A DNA stretch of 64,000 nucleotides, taken from assembly GCA_028705775.1 (NCBI GenBank), contig JAQWCW010000001.1, positions 220,023-284,022 of the forward strand, in the 5' to 3' direction. Position 1 is the stretch's first letter, and each line of letters opens with the position of its first letter. The position numbers and the translations under genes are program-made. The notes beneath the pieces were generated by a model. The model made no database searches. It was given only the letters and a program-made list of their open reading frames with translations, and had not been told where the DNA came from. Positions 43,814 to 52,354 of the stretch are shown one piece after another. The stretch comes from Eubacteriales bacterium. GTDB lineage: Bacteria > Bacillota > Clostridia > Christensenellales > Aristaeellaceae.

Positions 43814-44190
43814 TCATGCTTGTTCTTGCCTACCGCCACCGTAGTAGTCATGCCGAAATTGCGCCGTGTAGTAATTGTCCATCGTGCTGGGCGCGTTGAA
43901 CAGCACGGTCAGCAAGTATTTCTTGATGTTGCGTATCTCCGAGGTGTTGTTCTTTATGCTGTCCATAACGTACTCGATATGGGAGCTGCCCAGCTTCAAA
44001 AGTCGCTCCTTGACAAGCGCTGCGGGAAGCTCGTCCCCAGCAACCGCGATGGTAGGACGGGAGGAGCAGAGCGTTTCCACCATGATGTCCACGATTTCAT
44101 CAAGCTGCTGAATACGCGAATGGTAGGTTTCGGACAGCTCGAAATACTCGATGCTGCAACGCACCCTGAGCCTATTGTCATAAATGCATT
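43814..44190 (-). pseudogene. C-terminal fragment of a replication-initiator-like protein (DUF6017 type)
   Basis: The minus strand reads QLDEIVDIMVETLCSSRPTI, then SSHIEYVMDSIKNNTSEIRN and YLLTVLFNAPSTMDNYYT, which matches the C-terminal domain of RepA_N/Tn916-like initiator proteins. The N-terminal part is absent. At about 44190 the frame runs into the hairpin repeat. No start codon of its own is convincing. Confidence 0.65.
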
Positions 44191-44226
44191 TTGCTTGTTG
44201 GGGGCAGTGCCCCCAAACCCCTTTGA
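44189..44226. repeat. Two-copy hairpin motif, copy 2
   Basis: TTTTGCTTGTTGGGGGCAGT, then CCCCCAAACCCC and TTTGAAC, related to the copy at 41015-41051. The gene fragment at 43814-44190 joins it directly. Confidence 0.5.
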
Positions 44227-44403
44227 ACACAGCGCAAGCTCTGTGGCTGTAAGCACCAAAACGAAAAAAGCACTCACCTTTTCAGATGAGTGCAAATTAT
44301 CACGGAAGTTTTTTTCAAAACGCCCCGTCAACCCCTTGTAATACTTCCGATTTTGCGCTATACTATATGCGTATAGTTGTATCTATATGTAGGAGGTGCT
44401 AAG

Positions 44404-45324
44404 GTGGACTATATCACGACAAAAGAATTTGCCGAAAAGGTCGGCGTATCAGACCGCTATGTTCGTATGGTAATTGCCGACGGTAAAATAGACGGCGTTG
44501 TCCGTAAAGGAAGCCGCTATATGATTCCCGCTGATGCTCATCTTCCGTCTGACCGACGCCGCCTGCGTTGGAAAGATGTGCCGGAGCAGTTTGTCACCCT
44601 ATTTGCCGACATACAGCAAAAGGTTGCTAAGCTGAACGCTATGCGACCCCTGACCGATGGCGAGGTTGCCCGACTGCGTGACGATTTTATGGTGGACTAC
44701 ACCTATAACTCCAACGCCATCGAGGGCAACACTCTTACCCTGAAGGAAACCGCTATGGTGCTTGAGGGGATGACCATTGACAAAAAACCGCTGAAAGACC
44801 ATTTGGAGGCTGTTGGGCACCGAGACGCTTTCCTTTATATAGAGGATATTGCACAGCGGAAAACACGCTTAAAAGAAGCGGAAATCAAGAGCATACATTC
44901 TCTTGTTCTGATGGACAGACCGGAGGACAAGGGCGTGTTCCGCCGTATTCCCGTTACCATAATGGGGGCATATACAGAGCCGGTACAGCCCTATCTGATT
45001 GAGCCGAAAATCACAGAGCTGCTGCGTGAGAACGAACAGCGCAAAAAAGCAATGCACCCCATTGAGCGCATTGCACGGTTTCATCTTGAATTTGAGGGCA
45101 TCCACCCGTTCATTGACGGCAACGGGCGCACGGGACGGCTTGTAATGAATCTTGACCTGATCCGCAACGGCTACCCGGCAATCAATGTCAAGTTTGCCGA
45201 CCGTAAGCGTTATTATGACGCCTTTGACGCTTATTACCGTGACGGCAATGCTGACGATATGGTGTTCCTTGTCGGGCAGTATGTAAACGAACGGCTGGAT
45301 AAATATCTTGAAATACTGAGGTGA
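44404..45324 (+). CDS. Fic-domain protein with N-terminal helix-turn-helix
   Basis: A 306-residue Fic protein that would transfer AMP or a related group onto a target protein. The Fic core reads FHLEFEGIHPFIDGNGRTGRLVMN (about residues 228-251), matching HPFxDGNGRxxR. An autoinhibitory motif of class II type, SNAIEGN, is near residue 106, so activity is probably self-restrained. The first 50 residues are an excisionase-like helix-turn-helix (YITTKEFAEKVGVSDRYVRMVIADGKI). The GTG start at 44404 follows AGGAGGTG; an upstream in-frame codon at 44377 is unsupported. Confidence 0.88.
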   Translation: MDYITTKEFAEKVGVSDRYVRMVIADGKIDGVVRKGSRYMIPADAHLPSDRRRLRWKDVPEQFVTLFADIQQKVAKLNAMRPLTDGEVARLRDDFMVDYTYNSNAIEGNTLTLKETAMVLEGMTIDKKPLKDHLEAVGHRDAFLYIEDIAQRKTRLKEAEIKSIHSLVLMDRPEDKGVFRRIPVTIMGAYTEPVQPYLIEPKITELLRENEQRKKAMHPIERIARFHLEFEGIHPFIDGNGRTGRLVMNLDLIRNGYPAINVKFADRKRYYDAFDAYYRDGNADDMVFLVGQYVNERLDKYLEILR

Positions 45325-45329
45325 GATGA

Positions 45330-45554
45330 TTGTTTGACAAAGATGGAATAAAAAGATATGTCGGAGAAAGGTCCGGCGACAGCTATTCAGCAGGGCTAAC
45401 CAATATAGAACGCAAGTATGTTCCGATAGATATTGATCAGGAATTCGAAAAAGACGAATGTGCTGAGTTGTTGGATATATTGGAAAAAGCAAAGTTCGAG
45501 CCTAACCTTATAGCAAAAGAAAAGAGCCAGCGACAGGATAACTATTGCTTTTGA
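45330..45554 (+). CDS. Short ORF downstream of fic, 3' end at the island junction
   Basis: A 74-residue acidic frame that begins at a TTG five bases after the fic stop: DGIKRYVGERSGDSYSAG, then an EFEKDECAELLDILEKAKF helix. Its last codons coincide with the edge of the mobile region near 45552, so the natural C-terminus may be lost. The family is not recognised. Position suggests co-translation with Fic. Confidence 0.45.
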   Translation: MFDKDGIKRYVGERSGDSYSAGLTNIERKYVPIDIDQEFEKDECAELLDILEKAKFEPNLIAKEKSQRQDNYCF

Positions 45555-46278
45555 GGGCAAGCACATAGCTTCGCTCCTGATGCATTCGCATAAAATACCA
45601 GCCGGGTATGTTCACGAACGGATAGTGCGCCGCAAACACCACCTTGTCCGCCGTTACCGTTCCGCGCTCGGTTATTACGCTTTTGCCCTTTACGCTGATA
45701 ACGCGCGTATCCTCGTAGATTTCAAGGCTTTCGATAATCGGGCTGATAAGCTTCAGCGGACTGAACATAGCCTGCCCGCCGAATCGAACCGCGCCCCTTA
45801 TCCTGAACGGAAGCTCCGTTTCCGCTGTGAAGCTTGCATTTATTCCCAAGCTCGCGGCAGCCTCCGCCTCTCTGCGCATCGGCTCGTCTGCGGTTTTCGT
45901 GTACAGGTATGCACAGGTTTCCCGCCAGCCGCACTCTATTCCGAGCCTGCTTATCATTTCCGCATATTCCCGAATTGCCGCCTCGTTTGCGCGCGCGTAC
46001 TTCCCCGCCTTTTCAGCGCCGAATTTCTGAATCAGCGCGTCATAAATCATCCCGTGCTGGCTTGTCAGCTTTGCGGTCGTCCTGCGCGTCTGACCGCCCG
46101 CAACGCGCTTAGCCTCCAGAACAACAACCCTTGCGCCCGCCTCCGACAGCCTGTGCGCTGTCAGAATTCCTGCCATTCCCGCGCCTATAACCGCTACGTC
46201 CGCCTTCAAATCCCTCTCCAAGCGGCAGAAACGCCTTAGCGAAACTCCGCGCGTCCATATGGGAACGCTTGCCTTCAT
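45508..46278 (-). pseudogene. FAD-dependent oxidoreductase (DAO family) truncated at its C-terminus
   Basis: The N-terminal FAD-binding Rossmann domain is intact: ADVAVIGAGMAGILTAHRLSE near residue 26, then VLEAKRVAGGQTRRTTAKLT. The fold continues to VVFAAHYPFVNIPGWYFMRMHQERSYVLAL, where normal homologues go on for at least another 100-200 residues, often with a Rieske domain. Here the sequence changes near 45552 and the frame stops at 45508. The start at 46278 follows GGGAGGTGACGG. The mobile region therefore ends inside this gene; the rest of the gene is not in the window. Confidence 0.8.
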
Positions 46279-46471
46279 GCCGTCACCTCCCCATGCCATG
46301 CTTCCTTTAGTATTACCCCGTATGCGGACTCAATTCAGCGGGCTATTATTCGATTGCCGCGCCGGTTTTCGTATGGTAAAATGATTGCGGAAGGCTTGAA
46401 GCCTTGAGCAAAAAGTGGCGATTGCTTATGAAAATACGGCGGCGAAAGAGCCGCGAAACGGAGAAAAATTC

Positions 46472-47530
46472 ATGGATAAAGCAAAGCTCATCTCTCTGCG
46501 GATGGAGCGGCAGCATTTGATAAACAAGGCCTGCGAGGACGAGTATATCGCCCTCTACCGCGATATGCAGCCGGGGCTCAACGTTTACTGGAATGGCTTC
46601 GGAATGCCGCCGTCGCTCACCTTCCGCGCGGATTTTGACGATATCGAGTTCAACCGCCGCCGTCAGGCTGAGCGGGAGCTTGTAAAGGGTCGGTTTGCGG
46701 GCGGAAATCTCGGCTGGGTGGAGCGCGGCGAAATGGAGCTTTTCGCCTGCCTGTACCGTAAGCCGCTTCCCGCAATGACCTTTGAGCAGTCGAAAATCTT
46801 CGAGCTGATTGAGCGGATGGGTCCCATAAGCATTCAGCAGATTAAGGAAGAAACAGGAATGCTCGTCAAGGAAATCACCCCGATTCTGCACAGGCTTCAG
46901 GAGGCGTTTCTGGTTTATGAAGACCAGTATGACGGCGAGTGGGACAGGGGCTGGTATGCGTTTTACGAGATGTTCCCGAATGCTTCCTTTGATAAGTATT
47001 CGCGCACAGGCGCTCTCAAAATTGTGCTTCAAAGGTTTGCCTTCCGAAACGTGCTGATTGACGCGGATATGGCAAAGTCATTTTACAGGCTGCCCGCGAA
47101 GGAAATAAAGGCTGCCGTTGACGAGCTTGTTTCTGAGGGAGTTTTAGTGCCGGCAGGCGGCGGCTTTATGCTTAAAACGGACGCTGCGATTGCCGAAGCG
47201 TATCAGCCCAAGCCCCTTCATTTTGTTTATGCAATCCACCGCAACGATTTCCTTTATAAGTCAAACGAGCCTCTTGCCAAAAGGCAAGCCGAGAAATGGC
47301 TTGCGGACGCGGGCGACGCAAGCTATGACCGCGAAATACTTCAATATCTTCTGATTGACGGCGAGCTGCACGGCGCCTGCGTGGGGCATTTCCGCAACGG
47401 GCCTTACGATTTGAACGATGTTGTCTGCGATTTGCCGAACGCTTCAGAGCGCAGGGATGAAATCATCCGCGCGATAACCGACGTAAACTACGGCAGAGCG
47501 CCGGAGCGCTTTATGGGTCGTCCGCTATGA
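46472..47530 (+). CDS. Winged-helix DNA-binding protein, AlkZ/YcaQ-related
   Basis: A 352-residue protein resembling the HTH_42/AlkZ superfamily, which includes DNA glycosylases that unhook crosslinks. Winged-helix segments are seen at about residues 105-145 (IFELIERMGPISIQQIKEETG) and 170-235 (RTGALKIVLQRFAF). The QxQ catalytic motif of AlkZ is not obvious; IQQI is the closest. It may be a divergent member without glycosylase activity. The start at 46472 is preceded by ACGGAGAAA. It stands alone, on the chromosome side of the island junction. Confidence 0.55.
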   Translation: MDKAKLISLRMERQHLINKACEDEYIALYRDMQPGLNVYWNGFGMPPSLTFRADFDDIEFNRRRQAERELVKGRFAGGNLGWVERGEMELFACLYRKPLPAMTFEQSKIFELIERMGPISIQQIKEETGMLVKEITPILHRLQEAFLVYEDQYDGEWDRGWYAFYEMFPNASFDKYSRTGALKIVLQRFAFRNVLIDADMAKSFYRLPAKEIKAAVDELVSEGVLVPAGGGFMLKTDAAIAEAYQPKPLHFVYAIHRNDFLYKSNEPLAKRQAEKWLADAGDASYDREILQYLLIDGELHGACVGHFRNGPYDLNDVVCDLPNASERRDEIIRAITDVNYGRAPERFMGRPL

Positions 47531-47718
47531 TATGAAGGATTCGCTTCGCCGTTATCATAAAATCTTTTCGCGCAGTATTCCGCAAAGCTTGACTTTGCAA
47601 AGCAGGAGTTTCAGAGCCGGATTCTGAAAAGTCTGATAATTATAAATATATAAACAAAACAATCCGAGCGCTTCAGCTGAAAAGCCGAATCCGCCCCCTG
47701 ATTGTTTGCTCTTTGCTG

Positions 47719-48210
47719 TCAGCGCGCTATTTCGCTCAGGTTGATTACCTGACAGCCCTTGTTTTCGTAATAGCGGAGCATTTCGGGGAGCTTTAATTTG
47801 TCGTAGCTGGTTATGCAGTCCGAAAGCACGGCGACATCGTAGCCCGCCTTGCGCATATTGAAGCTTGTGGATTTCACGCAGGCGACGGCGTCCGCTCCTG
47901 CCAAATAAAAGGCGTTTATTCCGTTCTTGGCGATGAACTCCGAAAATTCGGGGCTGGTAAGCGCGTTGCCCTTGCTTTTCGTGAAAATGTTGTCCGAAAC
48001 AATTTTCATCTCAGGCACAAGCTCAAAGCCGTGCGTGCCGGACTTGAAGGTTCTTGTGCCGGAGGACAGGTTTTCATGGCGGATGTAGACGACGTGGATT
48101 CCGTTTTCTACCGCCCAATCGACAGCCGTGTTGATGCTTTCGACTATTTCCTTATAGTTTTTCGTTATGTCGTTCTGGATATCTATTACAACCAAGGCTT
48201 CCTTTTTCAT
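47719..48210 (-). CDS. Isochorismatase-family cysteine hydrolase
   Basis: A 163-residue alpha/beta hydrolase of the isochorismatase/nicotinamidase superfamily. The catalytic triad is visible: Asp in LVVIDIQND (about residue 9), Lys in IFTKSKGNAL (about 79) and Cys in GADAVACVKST (about 110). The substrate, such as nicotinamide, isochorismate or an N-carbamoyl compound, is not certain. AGGAGGAAGC precedes the start. It is divergent from a YafY-type regulator with a palindromic operator between them, which suggests that regulator controls it. Confidence 0.83.
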   Translation of the reverse strand: MKKEALVVIDIQNDITKNYKEIVESINTAVDWAVENGIHVVYIRHENLSSGTRTFKSGTHGFELVPEMKIVSDNIFTKSKGNALTSPEFSEFIAKNGINAFYLAGADAVACVKSTSFNMRKAGYDVAVLSDCITSYDKLKLPEMLRYYENKGCQVINLSEIAR

Positions 48211-48265
48211 ATGCTTCCTCCTGCCAAGCCCGTTTCTTTGCTTGCCAGTCCATTATAACGCCTTA

Positions 48266-48289
48266 TTGTTGACATCATTATGTCAGCAA
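48266..48289. promoter_or_regulatory. Inverted-repeat operator between isochorismatase and yafY-like genes
   Basis: TTGTTGACAT-CATT-ATGTCAGCAA: ten-base arms with one mismatch and a four-base spacer. It lies 35 bases before the regulator start and 56 before the hydrolase start. TGACA/TGTCA arms are common for WYL-domain regulators. Confidence 0.7.
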
Positions 48290-48323
48290 TTTATAATTAA
48301 AAAAACTTTAAGGCGGTTGTCTT

Positions 48324-49256
48324 ATGAAGCTTGACAGGCTTGTGAGCATCGTCATGACGCTGCTTCAAAAGAAGCGCGTCGGGGCAAGGGAGCTTGCGGA
48401 CGCGTTTGAGGTGTCCCTCAGGACAATCTACCGCGACATCGACGCAATCTGCGCCGCGGGAATTCCGGTCCGCGCCGTGTCCGGAGCGGGCGGCGGCTTT
48501 GAAATCATGCAGGAATACAAGGTGGACAAGAGCGTTTTTTCCGCCTCCGATTTGGAGGCTATCCTGACGGGGCTTTCCGGCTTTTCCGCCGCAATGCGCG
48601 CGCAGGACGGGGCAAACGCGCTCGCAAAGGTGAGAAGCTTTATTCCCGCGGATAAGGCGAAGGACATCGAGCTGAAGGCAAGCCGCCTGTTTATCAGCTT
48701 CGATTCGTGGACGGGAAAGAACATCTGCGCGGCTCTGGACGCAGTTAAAACGGCTCTTGATGAAAACAAGCTGCTCGCGTTCGACTACATGGACCGCACA
48801 GGAAGGAAAACGAGGCGGATGGTTGAGCCGTATCAAATCGCGTTTATCGGCGGGCAATGGTATTTTCGCGGCTTCTGCCGAACGCGCGGGGATTACCGTA
48901 TGTTCAGGCTTTCCCGCATATCGGCGCTTCACGTTGCGAACGAAACCTTCACTCCGCGTTTCATTCTTCCGAATTTCTTTGACTCTCCAATGCCTGCTGA
49001 GCGTGAAATGATAACGGTGAAGCTCCGCATTCATAAATCCGTTATGGACAGGGTGCTTGACTTTTGCCCCATTGAAAGCTTTGTTGCGGACGGAGACGGT
49101 TTCTTTTTTGTTGACTTTCCCTTTGCTGAAAACGAATACAATTATAACCTAATCCTCGGGTTTGGAACGTCGTGCGAATGCCTTGCGCCGCCCCGCATAC
49201 GGGAAGAAATCGGGCGGAGAATCAGCAGGATGGCTGATATGTATGAAGTACAGTAA
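48324..49256 (+). CDS. YafY-type transcriptional regulator (HTH_11 + WYL)
   Basis: A 310-residue regulator. The N-terminal helix-turn-helix reads LDRLVSIVMTLLQKKRVGARELADAFEVSLRTIYRDIDAIC. The WYL ligand-sensing domain follows at about residues 140-220, with the family signature region FIGGQWYFRGFCRTRGDYRMFRLSRI. A C-terminal extension domain completes it. WYL domains bind nucleotides or oligonucleotides in several regulators. It is divergent from the isochorismatase gene across the palindrome at 48266-48289 and probably autoregulates. The ribosome binding site is weak (AAGGCGG). Confidence 0.88.
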   Translation: MKLDRLVSIVMTLLQKKRVGARELADAFEVSLRTIYRDIDAICAAGIPVRAVSGAGGGFEIMQEYKVDKSVFSASDLEAILTGLSGFSAAMRAQDGANALAKVRSFIPADKAKDIELKASRLFISFDSWTGKNICAALDAVKTALDENKLLAFDYMDRTGRKTRRMVEPYQIAFIGGQWYFRGFCRTRGDYRMFRLSRISALHVANETFTPRFILPNFFDSPMPAEREMITVKLRIHKSVMDRVLDFCPIESFVADGDGFFFVDFPFAENEYNYNLILGFGTSCECLAPPRIREEIGRRISRMADMYEVQ

Positions 49257-49371
49257 CGGCTTTTTGTATTTCCGGCGTTTGTTGCAAAGCCGCTTGAGCA
49301 GCTCTCTTAGCCTATCTGCGACTTCGCTTCCGAGCGTCGGCTCAGCGCTTGCAACGCGCTTTTCAGCACAG

Positions 49372-49401
49372 AAAACCGCCCGCTTTTGCGGACGGTTTTT
49401 A
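49372..49401 (+). terminator. Terminator downstream of the YafY-type gene
   Basis: AAAACCGCCCGC, a TTTT loop and GCGGACGGTTTTTA form a stem with a mismatch and a T-run. It lies about 115 bases after the stop. Confidence 0.65.
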
Positions 49402-49453
49402 GCATGACAAACGTGTCGATTTTGCGGAGACAATTGCGGAATGAACTATATCA

Positions 49454-50209
49454 TTATGGCGTTTCGCCGTCCGCCGTTTCCGCGCCTTGCTTTTTCGGCT
49501 TGAACCAAAGCCCGTAGCCCTCGTCGTCCTGAAGCGCGCGCAGCATATAGTCCTTGAACTGCGGGTAGCGCGAGGTCATTTCCTTCATAAGCTCCTTCAT
49601 TTCCTGCCGCTTCGTGTTGCCGTTTGCGGGGCAGGGGTTTTTGACGACGGGCAGCTCATACTCCTTGACAACGTGGATTATATGCTTTTCAGGCAGGTAA
49701 ATCATGGGGCGTATAACGGTCAAATCGCTTCTGCTCCAATAGGTTACGGGATTGAAGGTGTAAAGCCGCGCCTCAAAGATAAGGCTCATCATAAGCGTTT
49801 CAAGCGCGTCCTCGCGGCTGTGCGCAAAGGCGAGCTTGTTGCAGCCGTACTCCTTCGCCATGTCGCTGAGTACGCCGCGCCGCATTTTCGCGCAGAGGGC
49901 GCAGGGGTTCTTTTCCTTACGAATGTCGAATATTATGTGCGCAATTTCGGATTCCTTAACATGGTATTCAACCCCGAGCTTGTCGCAAAGCTCCTGCACG
50001 GGCGCTGTGTCGAACGGCTTTCTGCCCATATCGAGCGTCAGAGCGACAAGCGAAAAATCCCTGCCCGGAAAATTCCGGTACAGGGAGAGCGCGTAGAGCA
50101 GAAGGAGGCTGTCCTTGCCGCCCGATACGCCGACGGCGATTCTGTCGCCGCGCTGAATCATGTTGAAATCCTCGTCTGCGCGCCTGATTGCGCCAAGCAC
50201 GGTTTTCAT
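49454..50209 (-). CDS. ttcA: TtcA-family tRNA 2-thiocytidine synthetase
   Basis: A 251-residue PP-loop ATPase. The ATP-binding motif is VGVSGGKDSLLLLYAL near residue 30. The CALCAKMRRG motif near 104 and a third Cys in KNPCPANG near 190 match the iron-sulfur ligands of TtcA, which thiolates C32 of some tRNAs. The start at 50209 is six bases after the DUF368 stop; the frame extends up to 50269 within that gene. It is the last gene of the asnA-DUF368-ttcA operon. Confidence 0.85.
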   Translation of the reverse strand: MKTVLGAIRRADEDFNMIQRGDRIAVGVSGGKDSLLLLYALSLYRNFPGRDFSLVALTLDMGRKPFDTAPVQELCDKLGVEYHVKESEIAHIIFDIRKEKNPCALCAKMRRGVLSDMAKEYGCNKLAFAHSREDALETLMMSLIFEARLYTFNPVTYWSRSDLTVIRPMIYLPEKHIIHVVKEYELPVVKNPCPANGNTKRQEMKELMKEMTSRYPQFKDYMLRALQDDEGYGLWFKPKKQGAETADGETP

Positions 50210-50214
50210 TTTTC

Positions 50215-51081
50215 TTACGCTTTCCCGCTTGAAAGGCGCTCGACGCATACGGTTATCGCAACGCCGCACACGAGGCAGACGAGCGACTCAAAGCCGTTGA
50301 CGGCAATATCAAGCGCCGTCTGCTTCACAATCAGGTTGACAAGCGAGCCGACAATCAGCCCAAGCACCGCCGCAAAGGTCGCCTGCGAATACTTTTTGAG
50401 CAGCCATTTGATTACCTTTGCGCCGCCCAGAATTCCAATCAGTCCGCCGATTGCGCAGGGAATGAGGAGCGGGAGGTTGAGGGTTTTGAGCGCATGGATT
50501 ACCGTTTCGTACTGCCCCATCAGCATCATCATCATGCTTCCGGAAAGCCCGGGCAGCACCATGCTGACGGAGGCGATAACCATCGCGCCCGCAAGGATGA
50601 AGAACAGGGGAAGGGTGAGCGTTTCCTGCACGGTTTGCACTGCGCCGTCCGCGTTTACGCAGAAGGTAAGCACGAGCATGAACGCGACCATTACGATGAA
50701 GGGAACGAACAGGGACGCGCGCATTCCGCCGTCCGAGGCGCGCTTCCATACCATCGGCAGCGAGCCGACGATAAGCCCGACGAACAGGAAAACGAGCTGC
50801 GTTTTGCATTCGAGCAGAAGCACGTCGACAACGCTTGCAAACGCAAGAATGCCGATTCCCGCGCCGATAACAACGGGCAGCAGGAGCATAAGGCTTCTGA
50901 CGAAATTCTTCCTTAAATCCGCGATTGCGCCAATCAGCGCGTCGTACATATTGAGAACCACAGCCATTGTTCCGCCCGACACGCCCGGAATAACGTTCGC
51001 TATTCCGATTATCGCGCCGCATACCACGTTTCTAATGAAGGCGGCAGGTGAAAAGCCGCTTTTAACTGCTTGTTGAGTCAT
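50215..51081 (-). CDS. DUF368 membrane protein, PopT-like polyprenyl phosphate transporter
   Basis: A 288-residue integral membrane protein with about eight hydrophobic segments. The N-terminus (GAIIGIANVIPGVSGGTMAVVLNMYD) and repeat GLSGSMMMMLMGQYE near residue 175 are the DUF368 signatures. Recent work links DUF368 proteins to recycling of undecaprenyl phosphate across the membrane, supporting wall and envelope synthesis. It lies between asnA (22 bases) and ttcA (five bases) in one operon. Confidence 0.87.
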   Translation of the reverse strand: MTQQAVKSGFSPAAFIRNVVCGAIIGIANVIPGVSGGTMAVVLNMYDALIGAIADLRKNFVRSLMLLLPVVIGAGIGILAFASVVDVLLLECKTQLVFLFVGLIVGSLPMVWKRASDGGMRASLFVPFIVMVAFMLVLTFCVNADGAVQTVQETLTLPLFFILAGAMVIASVSMVLPGLSGSMMMMLMGQYETVIHALKTLNLPLLIPCAIGGLIGILGGAKVIKWLLKKYSQATFAAVLGLIVGSLVNLIVKQTALDIAVNGFESLVCLVCGVAITVCVERLSSGKA

Positions 51082-51103
51082 TTCCGTTCTCCTTTTGCTT
51101 GCC

Positions 51104-52114
51104 TTACAGCAGCGTTACGCCCGCTTCGGCGCATACCCTGCGGGTTTCCGAATCCCAGATGGATGACTGAACTTCGCCGATGTGCGCCTTGCCCAGAAGG
51201 AGCATACACAGGCGGCTCTGACCGATTCCGCCGCCGATTGTAAGAGGCAGCTCGCCGGAAAGGAGCATTTTGTGGAAGGTAAGGGAACGCCTGTTGTCGC
51301 AGCCTGCCTCGGTAAGCTGCTTGTCAAGGCTTTCGCTGTCAACCCTTATGCCCATGCTGCTCACCTCAAAGGCGCGCCCAAGAAGCTCGTTGTAGAAAAT
51401 AATATCGCCGTTCATGCTCCAGTCGTCATAGTCGGGCGCGCGCCCGTCGTGCCGCTTTCCGCTTTTCAGCTTTCCGCCTATGCCGATAACAAAGATTGTG
51501 CCATGCTCCTTAGCTGCTTTGCTTTCGCGCTCCTGCGGGGTAAGCGTCGGGTACATATCCTCCAGCTCCTGCGCGGTTACAAAGTATACGTCGCGCTCAA
51601 GCAGCTTCTCGTTTGATATCTGCGGAAAGCTTCCGCGAACGGTCAGCTGAGTGTCGCAAATGCAGCCTACAATCGCCCTTACGGTTTCCTTCAAGGTGAA
51701 CATTGTGCGGCTTTCGCGGGTGATAACCTTTTCCCAGTCCCACTGGTCAACGTATACGGAGTGCAGATTGTCAAGCTCCTCGTCGCGCCTGATGGCGTTC
51801 ATGTCCGTCACAATGCCCTTTCCGGGGTATACATCGTAGCGGTAGAGCGCCATGCGCTTCCATTTTGCGAGGGACTGAACCACCTGCGCGTCCGTTCCTA
51901 CAAAGGGAATATCGAAGGCGACGGGGCGTTCGATTCCGTTCAAATCATCGTTAAGTCCGGAGGCGGGGTCAACGAAAAGCGGCGCGCTGACGCGCTTGAG
52001 GCGCAGGGCTCTGCAAAGCCCGTCCTGAAAGGTGCGCTTAATCAGGCTTATGCCTGCCTGCGTTTCGTAAAGCGTAAGGCGGGGCTTGTAGCCAACCGGA
52101 ATGTATGAACCCAT
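51104..52114 (-). CDS. asnA: Aspartate-ammonia ligase (asparagine synthetase A)
   Basis: A 336-residue class II synthetase-like enzyme making asparagine from aspartate, ammonia and ATP, close to the 330 residues of known AsnA. Supporting segments are YETQAGISLIKRTFQDGL, VSAPLFVDPASGLNDDLNG, VERPVAFDIP-like IERPVAFDIPF, LHSVYVDQWDWEKVI and the C-terminal TIGGGIGQSRLCMLLLGKAHIGEVQ. The start at 52114 is chosen for AAGGGA nine bases upstream; an ATG at 52123 is too close and the frame extends to 52252. First gene of the operon with DUF368 and ttcA. Confidence 0.93.
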   Translation of the reverse strand: MGSYIPVGYKPRLTLYETQAGISLIKRTFQDGLCRALRLKRVSAPLFVDPASGLNDDLNGIERPVAFDIPFVGTDAQVVQSLAKWKRMALYRYDVYPGKGIVTDMNAIRRDEELDNLHSVYVDQWDWEKVITRESRTMFTLKETVRAIVGCICDTQLTVRGSFPQISNEKLLERDVYFVTAQELEDMYPTLTPQERESKAAKEHGTIFVIGIGGKLKSGKRHDGRAPDYDDWSMNGDIIFYNELLGRAFEVSSMGIRVDSESLDKQLTEAGCDNRRSLTFHKMLLSGELPLTIGGGIGQSRLCMLLLGKAHIGEVQSSIWDSETRRVCAEAGVTLL

Positions 52115-52354
52115 TTCTATCATTCCCTTCAAAGGCGTTGTAGCTGAAAATTCATTGCTTCTGCCGCGTTTGCCTGTCATGAAAATACGGCTTTTCAAAC
52201 TATACCACGAATAAAGCGCAGCGCGCAAGCGCGATGCCGCCGTATGCTGCACTATTTATGCTTTCGTTGCAAACCGCCGCGTCTGATGATATAATGCTTA
52301 TATAGTAATCACGGTTTATACATTCTCTCAGTTTCACTTCGGAAGGCGGTTTAT

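Noticed and set aside
52115..52354. T-box or other riboswitch upstream of asnA
   Set aside because: No AGGGTGG-like T-box core or long structured leader was found on the minus strand.
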